Shown here one piece after another: positions 6,834 through 14,033 of a stretch of DNA of 16,865 bases. Positions within the stretch are counted from its first letter, which is position 1; each line of letters starts with the position of its first letter. The position numbers and the translations under genes were made by a program. Origin of the DNA: Nitrosopumilales archaeon CG_4_9_14_0_2_um_filter_34_16. Its GTDB lineage: Archaea; Thermoproteota; Nitrososphaeria; Nitrososphaerales; Nitrosopumilaceae. The notes under the pieces are model-generated. The model was given only the letters and a program-made list of their open reading frames with translations, was not told the origin of the DNA and ran no database searches. The stretch spans positions 1-16,865 of the forward strand of contig PFRJ01000102.1 of the NCBI GenBank assembly GCA_002788515.1. Reading direction: 5' to 3'.

Positions 6834-8621
6834 ATGACTCATAGGGTAGCTGTATTAGATCAAGATCTATGTCAACCACAAAAATGCGGCTTGGAGTGCA
6901 TAAAATACTGCCCAGTAAACAAATCAGGGGCAGAATGTATTGTCATAAACGAAGAATCAAAGAAGGCGCAAATAGATGAAAATATTTGCAATGGTTGTGG
7001 AATATGTGTCAAAGTATGTCCATTTGATGCAATAACAATAGTAAATTTGGCAAGTGAGTTAGCTACTGATAAAATTCATCAATATGGTGTAAACTCATTT
7101 AGACTATACAAATTACCCACACCAAAAAAAGGAGAGGTTGTAGGACTATTGGGAAGAAATGGGATGGGGAAAAGTACGGTAGTAAACATCCTATCTGGAA
7201 ATTTGAAACCCAATTTAGGAAGATATGAAAATCCACCAGAATGGGATGAAATTTTAAAACACTATAGCGGAACAGAACTTAAACAACATTTTGAAAAAAT
7301 TGAACAAAAACAAATTCGCGCATCAATAAAACCTCAACAAGTTCACCATATCGCACAGGCATTTAACGGAACAGGAAAAGAACTTCTTGACAGATATGAT
7401 GAGCGCGGTGTGTCAAGAGAATTAATCAAAGAATTGGGATTAGAAAATTCTCTGGAACAAAGTTTGAATGAATTAAGTGGTGGAGAATTGCAAAGAATTG
7501 CCGTAGCTGCTGCTGCATCAAAAGATGCAGAGTTTTATTTTTTTGATGAGCCATCATCATATAATGATGTTTTTCAAAGGACAGGCGTAGCTCGTGTAAT
7601 TCAAAATTTGGCAAGAATTGGAAAAAGCGTTATGGTTGTAGAACATGATTTAACATTACTTGATTTTCTAAGTGACTATATCGAAGTACTATATGGAGAG
7701 CCAACAGCATACGGTATTGTTTCAACTATACTTTCGACAAAAATTGGAATTAATGTTTTTCTTGATGGATATTTACCAAATGAAAATGTCAGATTCAGAG
7801 ACAAGAAGTTTTCTTTTGATGTGTCATCGTCAACTACAGACATTTTTGAAGAAGGAAATACAATTGTCACGTATCCAAAACTAGTCAAAAAATATCCTTC
7901 ATTTTCTGTCACAATTGAGCCTGGTCAAGTAAGAAAAGGAGAAGTTGTAGGCATAATGGGAGCAAATGCTCTGGGTAAAACAACCATGATGAAAATGATT
8001 GCAGGTGTAGAGAAGCCAGATTCCGGAAATATCGATAAGAAAATCAAAATAGCATACAAACCACAGTATCTTCAAAATGACATAGATGTTGAAGTCATAT
8101 CAGTATTAGACAAAGCAAATGGCAATCAAGTTGAAGGAAGTATGGAAGAGGAACAAATACTAGAGCCATTGAAAATTAAAAAATTATACAATAAATCCAT
8201 CAAGAATCTTTCCGGAGGAGAATTACAAAAAATTGCTGTGGCATCATGTCTATTGCAAAAAGTTGATCTGTATGCATTAGATGAACCATCAGCATTTTTG
8301 GACGTAGAAGATAGAATAGCGGTAGCAAAATTCATACAAAAATTTGTTCGTTCTTTTGGAAAATCTGCAATAATCATTGATCATGACTTGCAATTAATGG
8401 ATTTAGTTTCAGATACAATGATTATTTTTGAGGGAGAATCAGGAGTTGCAGGTAGAGCTACGGCTCCTATGAAAAAAGCAGATGCCATGAACAGATTTCT
8501 AAAATCACTAGACATGTCATTTAGAAGAGATGAGAGAAGTCTCAGACCTCGAGTAAACAAGCTAGAGAGCAGATTAGACAAAGATCAAAAAACATCAGGA
8601 AATTTCTATTACAAGCATTGA
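6834..8621 (+). CDS. ABCE1/Rli1 ribosome-recycling ATPase
   Basis: A 595-residue, soluble twin-ATPase with an N-terminal iron-sulfur domain. ABCE1 splits 70S/80S-type ribosomes after termination together with aRF1 or Pelota and is essential in archaea. Seen: first 4Fe-4S cluster C13, C18, C22 (with C62 completing the ferredoxin pattern) and second cluster C52, C55, C58 (with C26); Walker A1 GRNGMGKST (107-115), signature LSGGELQ (214-220), Walker B1 FYFFDEPSSYNDV (234-246), H-loop EHDLTLLD; then Walker A2 GANALGKTT (376-384), signature LSGGELQ (459-465), Walker B2 ALDEPSAFLDV and IDHDLQLMD. Length matches the family (about 590-600). The Trm5-like gene follows with almost no gap (first possible codon overlaps the stop as TTGA), so the two are probably one transcript. 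The AT box upstream is shared with nothing obvious. Confidence 0.97.
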   Translation: MTHRVAVLDQDLCQPQKCGLECIKYCPVNKSGAECIVINEESKKAQIDENICNGCGICVKVCPFDAITIVNLASELATDKIHQYGVNSFRLYKLPTPKKGEVVGLLGRNGMGKSTVVNILSGNLKPNLGRYENPPEWDEILKHYSGTELKQHFEKIEQKQIRASIKPQQVHHIAQAFNGTGKELLDRYDERGVSRELIKELGLENSLEQSLNELSGGELQRIAVAAAASKDAEFYFFDEPSSYNDVFQRTGVARVIQNLARIGKSVMVVEHDLTLLDFLSDYIEVLYGEPTAYGIVSTILSTKIGINVFLDGYLPNENVRFRDKKFSFDVSSSTTDIFEEGNTIVTYPKLVKKYPSFSVTIEPGQVRKGEVVGIMGANALGKTTMMKMIAGVEKPDSGNIDKKIKIAYKPQYLQNDIDVEVISVLDKANGNQVEGSMEEEQILEPLKIKKLYNKSIKNLSGGELQKIAVASCLLQKVDLYALDEPSAFLDVEDRIAVAKFIQKFVRSFGKSAIIIDHDLQLMDLVSDTMIIFEGESGVAGRATAPMKKADAMNRFLKSLDMSFRRDERSLRPRVNKLESRLDKDQKTSGNFYYKH

Positions 8622-8626
8622 CTAGG

Positions 8627-9454
8627 ATGTTAAAAAAAGCACTAGAAGATGTGCTCACCGTAAAAGAAAATGATGAATTAATTTCAGCGTTTGATCAGAT
8701 AGGAAACATCATCATAGTAAGAATTCCAGAATCACTATTATCCAAGAAAAAAATTATCGGACAAGCGTTATTGGATCAGGTAAAAATTGTCAGAAGCGTA
8801 TTCTATCAAGCATCTGCAGTTGAGGGTGATTTTCGCACAAGAGATCTGGAAATCATTGCAGGAGAGGACAATACAGAAACAGAATACAAAGAATTTGGCT
8901 GTAAATTCACAGTTGATGTCAAAAATGCATTTTTTTCACCTAGACTTTCTACCGAAAGAGAACGAATCGCTAATTTGATTCAAGACGGTGAGGTAGTTAC
9001 CAACATGTTTGCAGGCATTGGGATGTTTTCCATAATGGCTGCAAAAAAGAATAATTGTACTGTGTATAGTATCGACATTAATCCAGTAGCTTCAAAGTTG
9101 TGTGAGAGAAATGTTGGATTAAACAAAATGGTTGGAAAAGTGATTTCAATAAATGGAGATGCATCAGAAATTATCAAAAATCAATTAATGAACAAGTCAG
9201 ATAGAACATTGATGTTGTTACCTGAAAGATCAGATGAATTTTTAGAATCTGCAATCAATACAACTAAAAATGGTGGAATCATCCATTATTATTCACATAT
9301 TCACGCAGATAAAAAATCAGATGCAGGAAAACTTTCAGAAGAGCACTATCTCAAAATTACTCCTGTCAAATCAGAAATACTAAAATCAAAAATTGTAAGA
9401 GCTGTGGGTCCTAGATATTACCAAACAGTTGTAGATGTTAAAATTTTCAAATAG
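8627..9454 (+). CDS. Trm5-like tRNA (guanine-37 N1)-methyltransferase
   Basis: A class I SAM methyltransferase of the Trm5 family, which methylates G37 next to the anticodon. Numbered from TTG 8618 (278 residues; three more than from ATG 8627): AFDQIGNIIIVRIP (24-37) typical of the Trm5 D2 region, FFSPRLSTERERI (105-117) of the recognition motif, SAM loop NMFAGIGMFSI (129-139), SIDINP (151-156) and NGDASEI (179-185). The motif after the fifth strand reads DRTLMLLP, where Trm5 enzymes usually have an Asn before LP; that residue appears to be Leu200. The family's extra N-terminal D1 domain is largely missing, as the protein is shorter than typical archaeal Trm5 (about 330). I prefer ATG 8627 because MLKKALEDVL matches where the family's D2 begins and TTG 8618 has no ribosome-binding site. 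It follows ABCE1 directly. Confidence 0.82.
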   Translation: MLKKALEDVLTVKENDELISAFDQIGNIIIVRIPESLLSKKKIIGQALLDQVKIVRSVFYQASAVEGDFRTRDLEIIAGEDNTETEYKEFGCKFTVDVKNAFFSPRLSTERERIANLIQDGEVVTNMFAGIGMFSIMAAKKNNCTVYSIDINPVASKLCERNVGLNKMVGKVISINGDASEIIKNQLMNKSDRTLMLLPERSDEFLESAINTTKNGGIIHYYSHIHADKKSDAGKLSEEHYLKITPVKSEILKSKIVRAVGPRYYQTVVDVKIFK

Positions 9455-9455
9455 A

Positions 9456-9674
9456 TTAGTCTTCGGATGTAATAGATGCAGTAGAGGGTTTTGTTGTTGC
9501 CATAACATATCCAATCCATGCAATAACTCCTAAAATTCCTCCAGCAATCATTAGTACAGACAATTGTAATACGATTGGACTCCATTCAGATAACATCAAC
9601 AAATATGCATAGAGAAAGAAGCCACCAATACAAAGCACAAAAATGGTAATTCCCATTCCTTTTCGTTTATCCAT
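9456..9674 (-). CDS. Small two-helix membrane protein
   Basis: A 72-residue protein starting MDKRKGMGITIF with two hydrophobic segments at about 7-29 and 35-60, a short polar turn (SEWSP) between them and an acidic Ser/Thr tail (TASITSED). The basic N-terminus and acidic C-terminus suggest both ends face the cytoplasm. No family is recognised. ATG 9674 has an AT box 25 bases upstream, consistent with its own leaderless mRNA. Its stop lies one base from the stop of the convergent Trm5-like gene. Clear membrane topology and regular start signals make it a likely real gene; function unknown. Confidence 0.7.
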   Translation of the reverse strand: MDKRKGMGITIFVLCIGGFFLYAYLLMLSEWSPIVLQLSVLMIAGGILGVIAWIGYVMATTKPSTASITSED

Positions 9675-9693
9675 GGCGAAGAATTTTTTGTGA

Positions 9694-9703
9694 GTTATTT
9701 ATT
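9694..9703 (-). promoter_or_regulatory. TATA-like box for the small membrane protein gene
   Basis: On the minus strand AATAAATAAC is centred about 25 bases before ATG 9674, in the 37-base gap after the acetyltransferase stop. It suggests independent transcription of the small gene. Confidence 0.4.
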
Positions 9704-9711
9704 GCTTTGAA

Positions 9712-10209
9712 CTAATTTAGTTCAATGGCCATAAGATATGCATCTTCACCATCTCGATAATAGGCGTTTAGTTGTTGTCTAATTACAAATCCTAATTTTT
9801 CATATAATCTTACAGCCTCATTATTACTACATCTCACTTCTAAATAGAATTCGTCACATTTTCTCAAGTTAACGCCATTAACAGACTCTTCAACAAGTGC
9901 TTTTCCAATACCTTTCTTTCTGTATTCTTCAAGCACGGCTATAGACACAACATGTCCTTTTTTGACAAACCCTAATTTCTTAAAATTTGAGAAACCGAAT
10001 TCAGTTTTACACATAATATATCCAACATGTTTTCCTCCAATTTCTGCAACTATGAAAGCTTCAGGGAGTTCTGCAAGCAGACTTTCATAGAAATAATCTG
10101 AATAGTGCTCAGGGAGTGTTTTCAGATTAATTTCCATGACAGAGATTAGATCGCTTGGCCCTGCTCGTCTAATGTTACAATCACCTAGTTGTCGAAGGAT
10201 GACCTGCAT
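9712..10209 (-). CDS. GNAT-family N-acetyltransferase, RimI/Ard1-like
   Basis: A 165-residue GNAT enzyme that probably acetylates protein N-termini using acetyl-CoA. Seen: NIRRAGPSDLISVMEIN (12-28) as strand 1/helix 1, AFIVAEIGGKHVGYIM strands, HVVSIAVLEEYRKKGIGKAL (positions 86-105) with the acetyl-CoA pyrophosphate loop RKKGIG, and LEVRCSNNEAVRLYEKLGF typical of RimI/Ard1 proteins (LEVR..N..A..LYEK.GF). Archaeal homologues act as the single N-terminal acetyltransferase (family knowledge); substrate here is inferred. ATG 10209 is 26 bases from the centre of an AT box (10231-10240) that lies equally far from the start of the divergent M50 gene. About ten residues precede the usual family start, a small N-terminal extension. 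Confidence 0.88.
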   Translation of the reverse strand: MQVILRQLGDCNIRRAGPSDLISVMEINLKTLPEHYSDYFYESLLAELPEAFIVAEIGGKHVGYIMCKTEFGFSNFKKLGFVKKGHVVSIAVLEEYRKKGIGKALVEESVNGVNLRKCDEFYLEVRCSNNEAVRLYEKLGFVIRQQLNAYYRDGEDAYLMAIELN

Positions 10210-10230
10210 GGTTTAGTATTAGAAGTATCA

Positions 10231-10240
10231 ATATTTAATT
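10231..10240. promoter_or_regulatory. Central AT box shared by divergent acetyltransferase and protease genes
   Basis: ATATTTAATT (complement AATTAAATAT) is centred at about 10235.5, which is 26 bases from ATG 10209 on the minus strand and 26 bases from ATG 10261 on the plus strand. It is the only good box in the 51-base spacer, so it may position transcription in both directions. Confidence 0.5.
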
Positions 10241-10260
10241 TTAAACCAAAAGACCATTTA

Positions 10261-11394
10261 ATGGAAAAATCAAGGCCTAAAGAGATGGAAGAGCCCTCGC
10301 AAGAAGATATTATTTCATTAGTAAATTCCATATTTCTAGTCAGTGATTTTACAAAGGCAGAATTTTCTTTAGAATTTAAAATAGAGGATAAGGACTTTAA
10401 GTCAAAATTTGAAGGATTGGCAAGAAAATTAGAAGATATGAGTTATGTTTGCAAATTAGAAGAAACAGACGACGGGATATATGTAATTGTTCAAAAATTT
10501 ACCTTAAGAAAACAAGGCAAAATAATGAAATCAGCATGGACTCCTCGAATATTATTTGCAATTGTCATTGGCTTTGTGATGTTTGATGGATATTACAGAA
10601 CGTCATTTACAAATTCTATTGTAGATATCGGCGAGCCTCTAGAAATGGCAGTCTTTTACACATTATCAGTGATGGGGATTTTAGGAATTCATGAGTTAGG
10701 TCACATAGTTGCTGCAAAAATACATGGACTGAAAACCACTTGGCCATATTTCCTACCAGGCATACCTGTATATGGAATTCCAACGTTTGGCGCATTTATC
10801 CAATCAAGAGGATTAACAATTAACCGAGAAATTCTGTACGATGTTGCCATAGCAGGTCCTATTGCAGGATTAATAGTTGCAATCATTGTGTCAATTTATG
10901 GAGCATACACAGCTCCTGTACTGGATCAGGTAATTGCAGACGAATTATTTGCTCAAGCCAGACTAAGTGATTGGAATCTCGGAGAGCCATTACTTATGAC
11001 TGCAAGTTTGGCAATGTTTGGCAAAGGGGAATTATTCGGACAGGTCATACTTATGACACCTTTTATGTTTGCAGCTTGGATTGGATTTTTAATTACATTT
11101 TTGAATTTACTTCCAGCATGGCAATTGGATGGCGGACACATGGCAAGAACGCTAATGGGTTCAAAGTTACACAGATATGCAACGTTTGGAAGTATAGGAA
11201 TTCTTGTTTTACTAAACTATTGGCCAATGGCGATATTAATTCTAATTATGAGTTCAAAAAATCCTAGTGCATCTCCACTAGATGATGTCTCGCCACTTTC
11301 AAGAAAAAGAAAACTATCATACATCGGAATTATAGGATTAGCAATTCTATGTGCGCCATTACCATCAAATTTATTGCCTAATCTGTTATCTTAA
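10261..11394 (+). CDS. Site-2-type membrane metalloprotease, family M50
   Basis: A 377-residue intramembrane zinc protease. Counted from ATG 10261: a soluble N-terminal domain of about 85 residues (charged, alpha/beta-looking, beginning MEKSRPKEMEEPSQED), then several hydrophobic segments from about residue 95. The first carries the zinc site HELGH (144-148) and a later one LLPAWQLDGGH (282-292) with the third ligand Asp290; the WQLDGGH form is typical of the EGY/archaeal branch. FAAWIGFLITFLN precedes it, and GPIAGLIVAI lies between. The M50 family cleaves membrane-bound regulators or signal-peptide remnants; no substrate is evident nearby. A TTG at 10189 would add 24 residues but would overlap the acetyltransferase start and place the AT box inside the gene, so I prefer ATG 10261. 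The 3' end overlaps the convergent LarA-like gene by nine bases. Confidence 0.9.
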   Translation: MEKSRPKEMEEPSQEDIISLVNSIFLVSDFTKAEFSLEFKIEDKDFKSKFEGLARKLEDMSYVCKLEETDDGIYVIVQKFTLRKQGKIMKSAWTPRILFAIVIGFVMFDGYYRTSFTNSIVDIGEPLEMAVFYTLSVMGILGIHELGHIVAAKIHGLKTTWPYFLPGIPVYGIPTFGAFIQSRGLTINREILYDVAIAGPIAGLIVAIIVSIYGAYTAPVLDQVIADELFAQARLSDWNLGEPLLMTASLAMFGKGELFGQVILMTPFMFAAWIGFLITFLNLLPAWQLDGGHMARTLMGSKLHRYATFGSIGILVLLNYWPMAILILIMSSKNPSASPLDDVSPLSRKRKLSYIGIIGLAILCAPLPSNLLPNLLS

Positions 11395-12468
11395 CAAAAG
11401 TCTTGCACCATCTGTAACTACTGCAACTTTTTGCCTTGCTCCTTGTGTTTTAAGAATATAATCCATAGAATATTTTATACCTTGCATAGATATCATGTTA
11501 AGTTTTTTAGCATAAAATTCAGGCATTATAGATACTAAAGCAATTTGGAAATTCTTTTGTATTTCTGATAGAAAAAGTAAATCTTCCATCCCACCAACAT
11601 ATTTAGACGGATTTTGGAGTTGTTCCAAGCTTAATCTATCTTCAATGTATTGTTGCAGTGCATCAGAACCTAATCCACCCTTACATTCAGCCACTAAAAC
11701 CGCAAGGCCATTTTTTTGAATGGCATTAGAACAATTCCAAAGAGAAGAGAGTGAAGTTCCAAGATTATCATTGCTTGCATCTTTTCCGGTACTAATTACC
11801 ATTGTTTTATGTTGACCCACATCTTTGATAGAATTAGATTCTAAAATTTTTGTAGATGAAATAGTTTCAGAAGGATGACCAATAGTGAAATCCATTATTC
11901 CTTCAGAATTTGCAATAATTTCAATTCCTTGAATTTCAAAATTATCTGTAAATTTTTTTGCTTCTGTTAAGCTTTCTGGACGTTGGCCAGACACAGGAAT
12001 ATTGCCGGATCTTTTTGCATATGCAGATAACATGGATTCATGACCAAATTTTTTGATAAGACGCGTAGAGATAGTCTCATAACCAAACAAACCATTAAAT
12101 TCCATCTCACCCATAAATACAAGATTAGAGTTTGAAATATCAACATCATCAAATTCGTTAATTGAGCTACCTTCAGGCAAACCAGATTTTACCAGATTTA
12201 GAATTCTTTTTTCAGTTAGAATTTTTGGGAACGGTTTTGATTTTTGTTCACACAAAGTAAATAATGAAGCAATGATTTTTTGAATAGATTTTGAATTATG
12301 TAAAACTACAAGTTCCATAGGTTTAGACAAGTCAAGTGAATTTAGTTTTTCATTGATTTGTGCATCATCTAATATTTTACCGTCAGAATCAATTTTTTGC
12401 TCTAAATTTTCTGCCTTTATATCTAAAACAACATCGGTAATACCGTAATTTAACCAAATTTCAGGCAT
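11386..12468 (-). CDS. Divergent LarA-like (lactate racemase family, DUF2088-type) protein
   Basis: A 360-residue soluble protein from ATG 12468 (MPEIWLNYG). Its build resembles LarA: an N-terminal I-x-L-x-YG strand, a middle part that lines up with EFAGFSGGRK of LarA (here EFNGLFGYET), and a C-terminal part with VISTGKDASNDNLG, then GLAVLVAECKGGLG, which corresponds to the family's GG-x-I-x-x-VAEC-x-x-G-x-G. In true LarA enzymes a His just before EFAG and a Lys within SGGRK hold the nickel-pincer cofactor; by my hand alignment these are Met and Thr here, so the racemase chemistry is probably absent. Function is unknown. A TTG at 12486 would add six residues, but ATG 12468 is 26 bases from the AT box shared with pyrE. 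It converges on the M50 gene with a nine-base overlap. Confidence 0.6.
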   Translation of the reverse strand: MPEIWLNYGITDVVLDIKAENLEQKIDSDGKILDDAQINEKLNSLDLSKPMELVVLHNSKSIQKIIASLFTLCEQKSKPFPKILTEKRILNLVKSGLPEGSSINEFDDVDISNSNLVFMGEMEFNGLFGYETISTRLIKKFGHESMLSAYAKRSGNIPVSGQRPESLTEAKKFTDNFEIQGIEIIANSEGIMDFTIGHPSETISSTKILESNSIKDVGQHKTMVISTGKDASNDNLGTSLSSLWNCSNAIQKNGLAVLVAECKGGLGSDALQQYIEDRLSLEQLQNPSKYVGGMEDLLFLSEIQKNFQIALVSIMPEFYAKKLNMISMQGIKYSMDYILKTQGARQKVAVVTDGARLLLR

Positions 12469-12490
12469 GATTAATACACAATACAAACCA

Positions 12491-12498
12491 AAATAAAT
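12491..12498. promoter_or_regulatory. Central AT box shared by divergent LarA-like gene and pyrE
   Basis: AAATAAAT (complement ATTTATTT) is centred at about 12494.5, 24-25 bases before ATG 12519 (plus) and 26 bases before ATG 12468 (minus). It is the only strong AT box in the 50-base spacer, the same geometry as at 10231-10240. Confidence 0.45.
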
Positions 12499-12518
12499 CC
12501 AGTGTAGTTAACTTTGGT

Positions 12519-13124
12519 ATGGAGTTTGTGAAAGAGTTTGCAACATTTTTACACAAAAATGGCATCATAAAGTTTGGAGATTTTACATTAGCTAGTGGAA
12601 AAAAGAGCTCATATTATGTAGATTTAAGACTAGTTCCCAGTTATCCTCATGAATTTAGAAAAATGGTAAAATATCTTGAAAATGAGATTACACAAGAAAT
12701 TGGATTGGACAAGTTTGATTCTATTGTTTCAGTACCAACAGGGGGCTTAGTAATTGCATCAGCTTTGGCAATTGAAACAATCAAACCTCTAATCTATGTT
12801 AGAAGTAAACCAAAAGATTATGGAACATCAAAATCAGTAGAAGGGAAGATTCATGACGGAATGAAGGTAGTAATGATAGATGATGTTGCAACTACAGGGG
12901 GATCTGTAGTAAATGCAATAAAATCATTAAAAGAAGCAAACATTTCCATAAAAGATGCATATGTCATAGTCAACAGAATGGAGGGAGCAGACAATGCATT
13001 GTTAGAATTAGGAGTTAAAATGCATTCAATTTTAAATATTTTACAAATAGCAGAAACGCTATACGAGCAAAATCTTATCGATGCAACCGTTTTAGAAAGA
13101 GTGAAAAAACAAATCAACAAATGA
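12519..13124 (+). CDS. pyrE: Orotate phosphoribosyltransferase
   Basis: A 201-residue type I phosphoribosyltransferase that joins orotate to PRPP to give OMP in de novo pyrimidine synthesis, as a cytoplasmic dimer. Seen: GDFTLASGKKSSYYVDLR (21-38), with the Lys that contacts PRPP and the Tyr-Tyr pair conserved in PyrE; YVRSKPKDYGT (93-103), the flexible catalytic loop; and the PRPP-binding motif VVMIDDVATTGGSV (117-130). The length is usual for a stand-alone PyrE (about 180-215), so OMP decarboxylase must be encoded elsewhere. ATG 12519 suits the AT box centred about 25 bases upstream. It is divergent from the LarA-like gene; a regulatory link between them is possible but not shown. Confidence 0.95.
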   Translation: MEFVKEFATFLHKNGIIKFGDFTLASGKKSSYYVDLRLVPSYPHEFRKMVKYLENEITQEIGLDKFDSIVSVPTGGLVIASALAIETIKPLIYVRSKPKDYGTSKSVEGKIHDGMKVVMIDDVATTGGSVVNAIKSLKEANISIKDAYVIVNRMEGADNALLELGVKMHSILNILQIAETLYEQNLIDATVLERVKKQINK

Positions 13125-13367
13125 ATAATGGCAGCTCAGTCAAATGCCTTCCAATCATCATTCAGATATAACTCTGATTCTTCATTGCGGCCAGATAATT
13201 TTGTATTGACTTATTTTAAAACTAATTGAAAGTAATGGGTCCAAAAGGCTCCAGAATATTTTATTTGTGTGTTTAGATTCAGTTTAGGCGTTATAATTTT
13301 TCTCTTGTAGAACATTATCTATACAAACAACCAGAAAATAAGTTTTTTACGTATTTTAAAAGAGAGT
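13125..13367. other. 243-base spacer without a recognised gene
   Basis: Between the stops of pyrE and the convergent winged-helix gene I see only a 33-codon frame at 13128-13229 (MAAQSNAFQS...) with no start signals, T-rich stretches (13198-13210, and a T6 at 13343-13348) that could end pyrE transcription, and GTTATAATTTTT at 13290-13301, which resembles a TATA box but has no gene behind it. No tRNA features were found. Confidence 0.5.
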
Positions 13368-13979
13368 TTATTTGCCGTAAACTGTCTGAAGAACAGTGCT
13401 ATTTGCAATAACTTCTTGCGTAAATTGTACATTGACAGTTACTTTGTTGTTAAAGTCAATGTTTACATTATCAAACAGAGATTTGTACTTGTCAACTGTT
13501 CTTTGATTTACAGTATAGTCATGTCCTGATTTTACCAACAATCCATGCTCAATTAAAAAATTAATTTTTCTATACCCTGATGTGGTAGGAATGTGTAATT
13601 TTTCTAAAATTTCTGTAATTGTCCATGGTTCACCAATAGAAGCATTGAGAATCTTTGACATCTCCTCATCTCCAAATGCCTTGAGGATTATCTGACTTAG
13701 TGCAGGATCAGATATTGTGAATCGATTCTCGACTTTGTCTTTTTTAGACTTGATGCTACAAATACGATCCATGAATTTCTTCTCTAGACCTTCAGCACCG
13801 GCTCCAAAAAATTCCCGCAACACAGAATCAAGTTTTGTAAATTCCTTTATTGATTGTGTAATTGATATTCCATATTTTTCAAACAGACGATTCTGTATGC
13901 TGCGATAAGTGGTATCTCCCAAATTATTGCAAATCATATTTTCAAGGGATGATGCGAAAAAAGTATCTATCTCAGCCAT
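13368..13979 (-). CDS. Winged-helix regulator with NitrOD5-like N-terminal domain
   Basis: A 203-residue cytoplasmic protein (from ATG 13979). Residues about 1-75 (LFEKYGISI, then LREFFGAGAEGLEKKF) look like the thaumarchaeal NitrOD5-type output domain, recognised by pattern only. Residues about 115-150 form a winged helix: WTITEILEKLHIPTTSGYRK as the helix-turn-helix with the recognition helix at TTSGYRKINFLIEHG, then the wing GLLVKSGHDYTV. The last 35 residues are polar. It probably binds DNA and adjusts transcription; the signal is unknown. A GTG at 13988 would add three residues but lies inside an AGGTGA ribosome-binding site that serves ATG 13979 five bases away, so the ATG is right. It starts 54 bases after the response-regulator stop on the same strand, and the presence of a Shine-Dalgarno site suggests the two are co-transcribed. 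Confidence 0.72.
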   Translation of the reverse strand: MAEIDTFFASSLENMICNNLGDTTYRSIQNRLFEKYGISITQSIKEFTKLDSVLREFFGAGAEGLEKKFMDRICSIKSKKDKVENRFTISDPALSQIILKAFGDEEMSKILNASIGEPWTITEILEKLHIPTTSGYRKINFLIEHGLLVKSGHDYTVNQRTVDKYKSLFDNVNIDFNNKVTVNVQFTQEVIANSTVLQTVYGK

Positions 13980-13984
13980 GATAT

Positions 13985-13990
13985 TCACCT
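13985..13990 (-). promoter_or_regulatory. Shine-Dalgarno site deciding the start of the winged-helix regulator
   Basis: AGGTGA on the minus strand is five bases before ATG 13979 and overlaps the alternative GTG at 13988, which rules out that GTG. Confidence 0.7.
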
Positions 13991-14033
13991 GTTAATACTT
14001 TCATATTAAGTTTCATGTGAAAATGCCTCACGG

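Noticed and set aside
10189..10260. TTG-started 24-residue extension of the M50 protease.
   Set aside because: It would overlap the divergent acetyltransferase start and place the only AT box inside the gene; ATG 10261 fits the promoter spacing.
12469..12486. TTG-started six-residue extension of the LarA-like protein.
   Set aside because: ATG 12468 matches the family-like start MPEIWLNYG and the AT-box spacing.
13128..13229. 33-codon frame after pyrE (MAAQSNAFQSS...).
   Set aside because: No ribosome-binding site or TATA box, no motif, and short enough to be chance.
13287..13301. Possible promoter of a small RNA (GCGTTATAATTTTTC) in the pyrE downstream spacer.
   Set aside because: AT-rich DNA gives such boxes often; no conserved structure or clear product follows.
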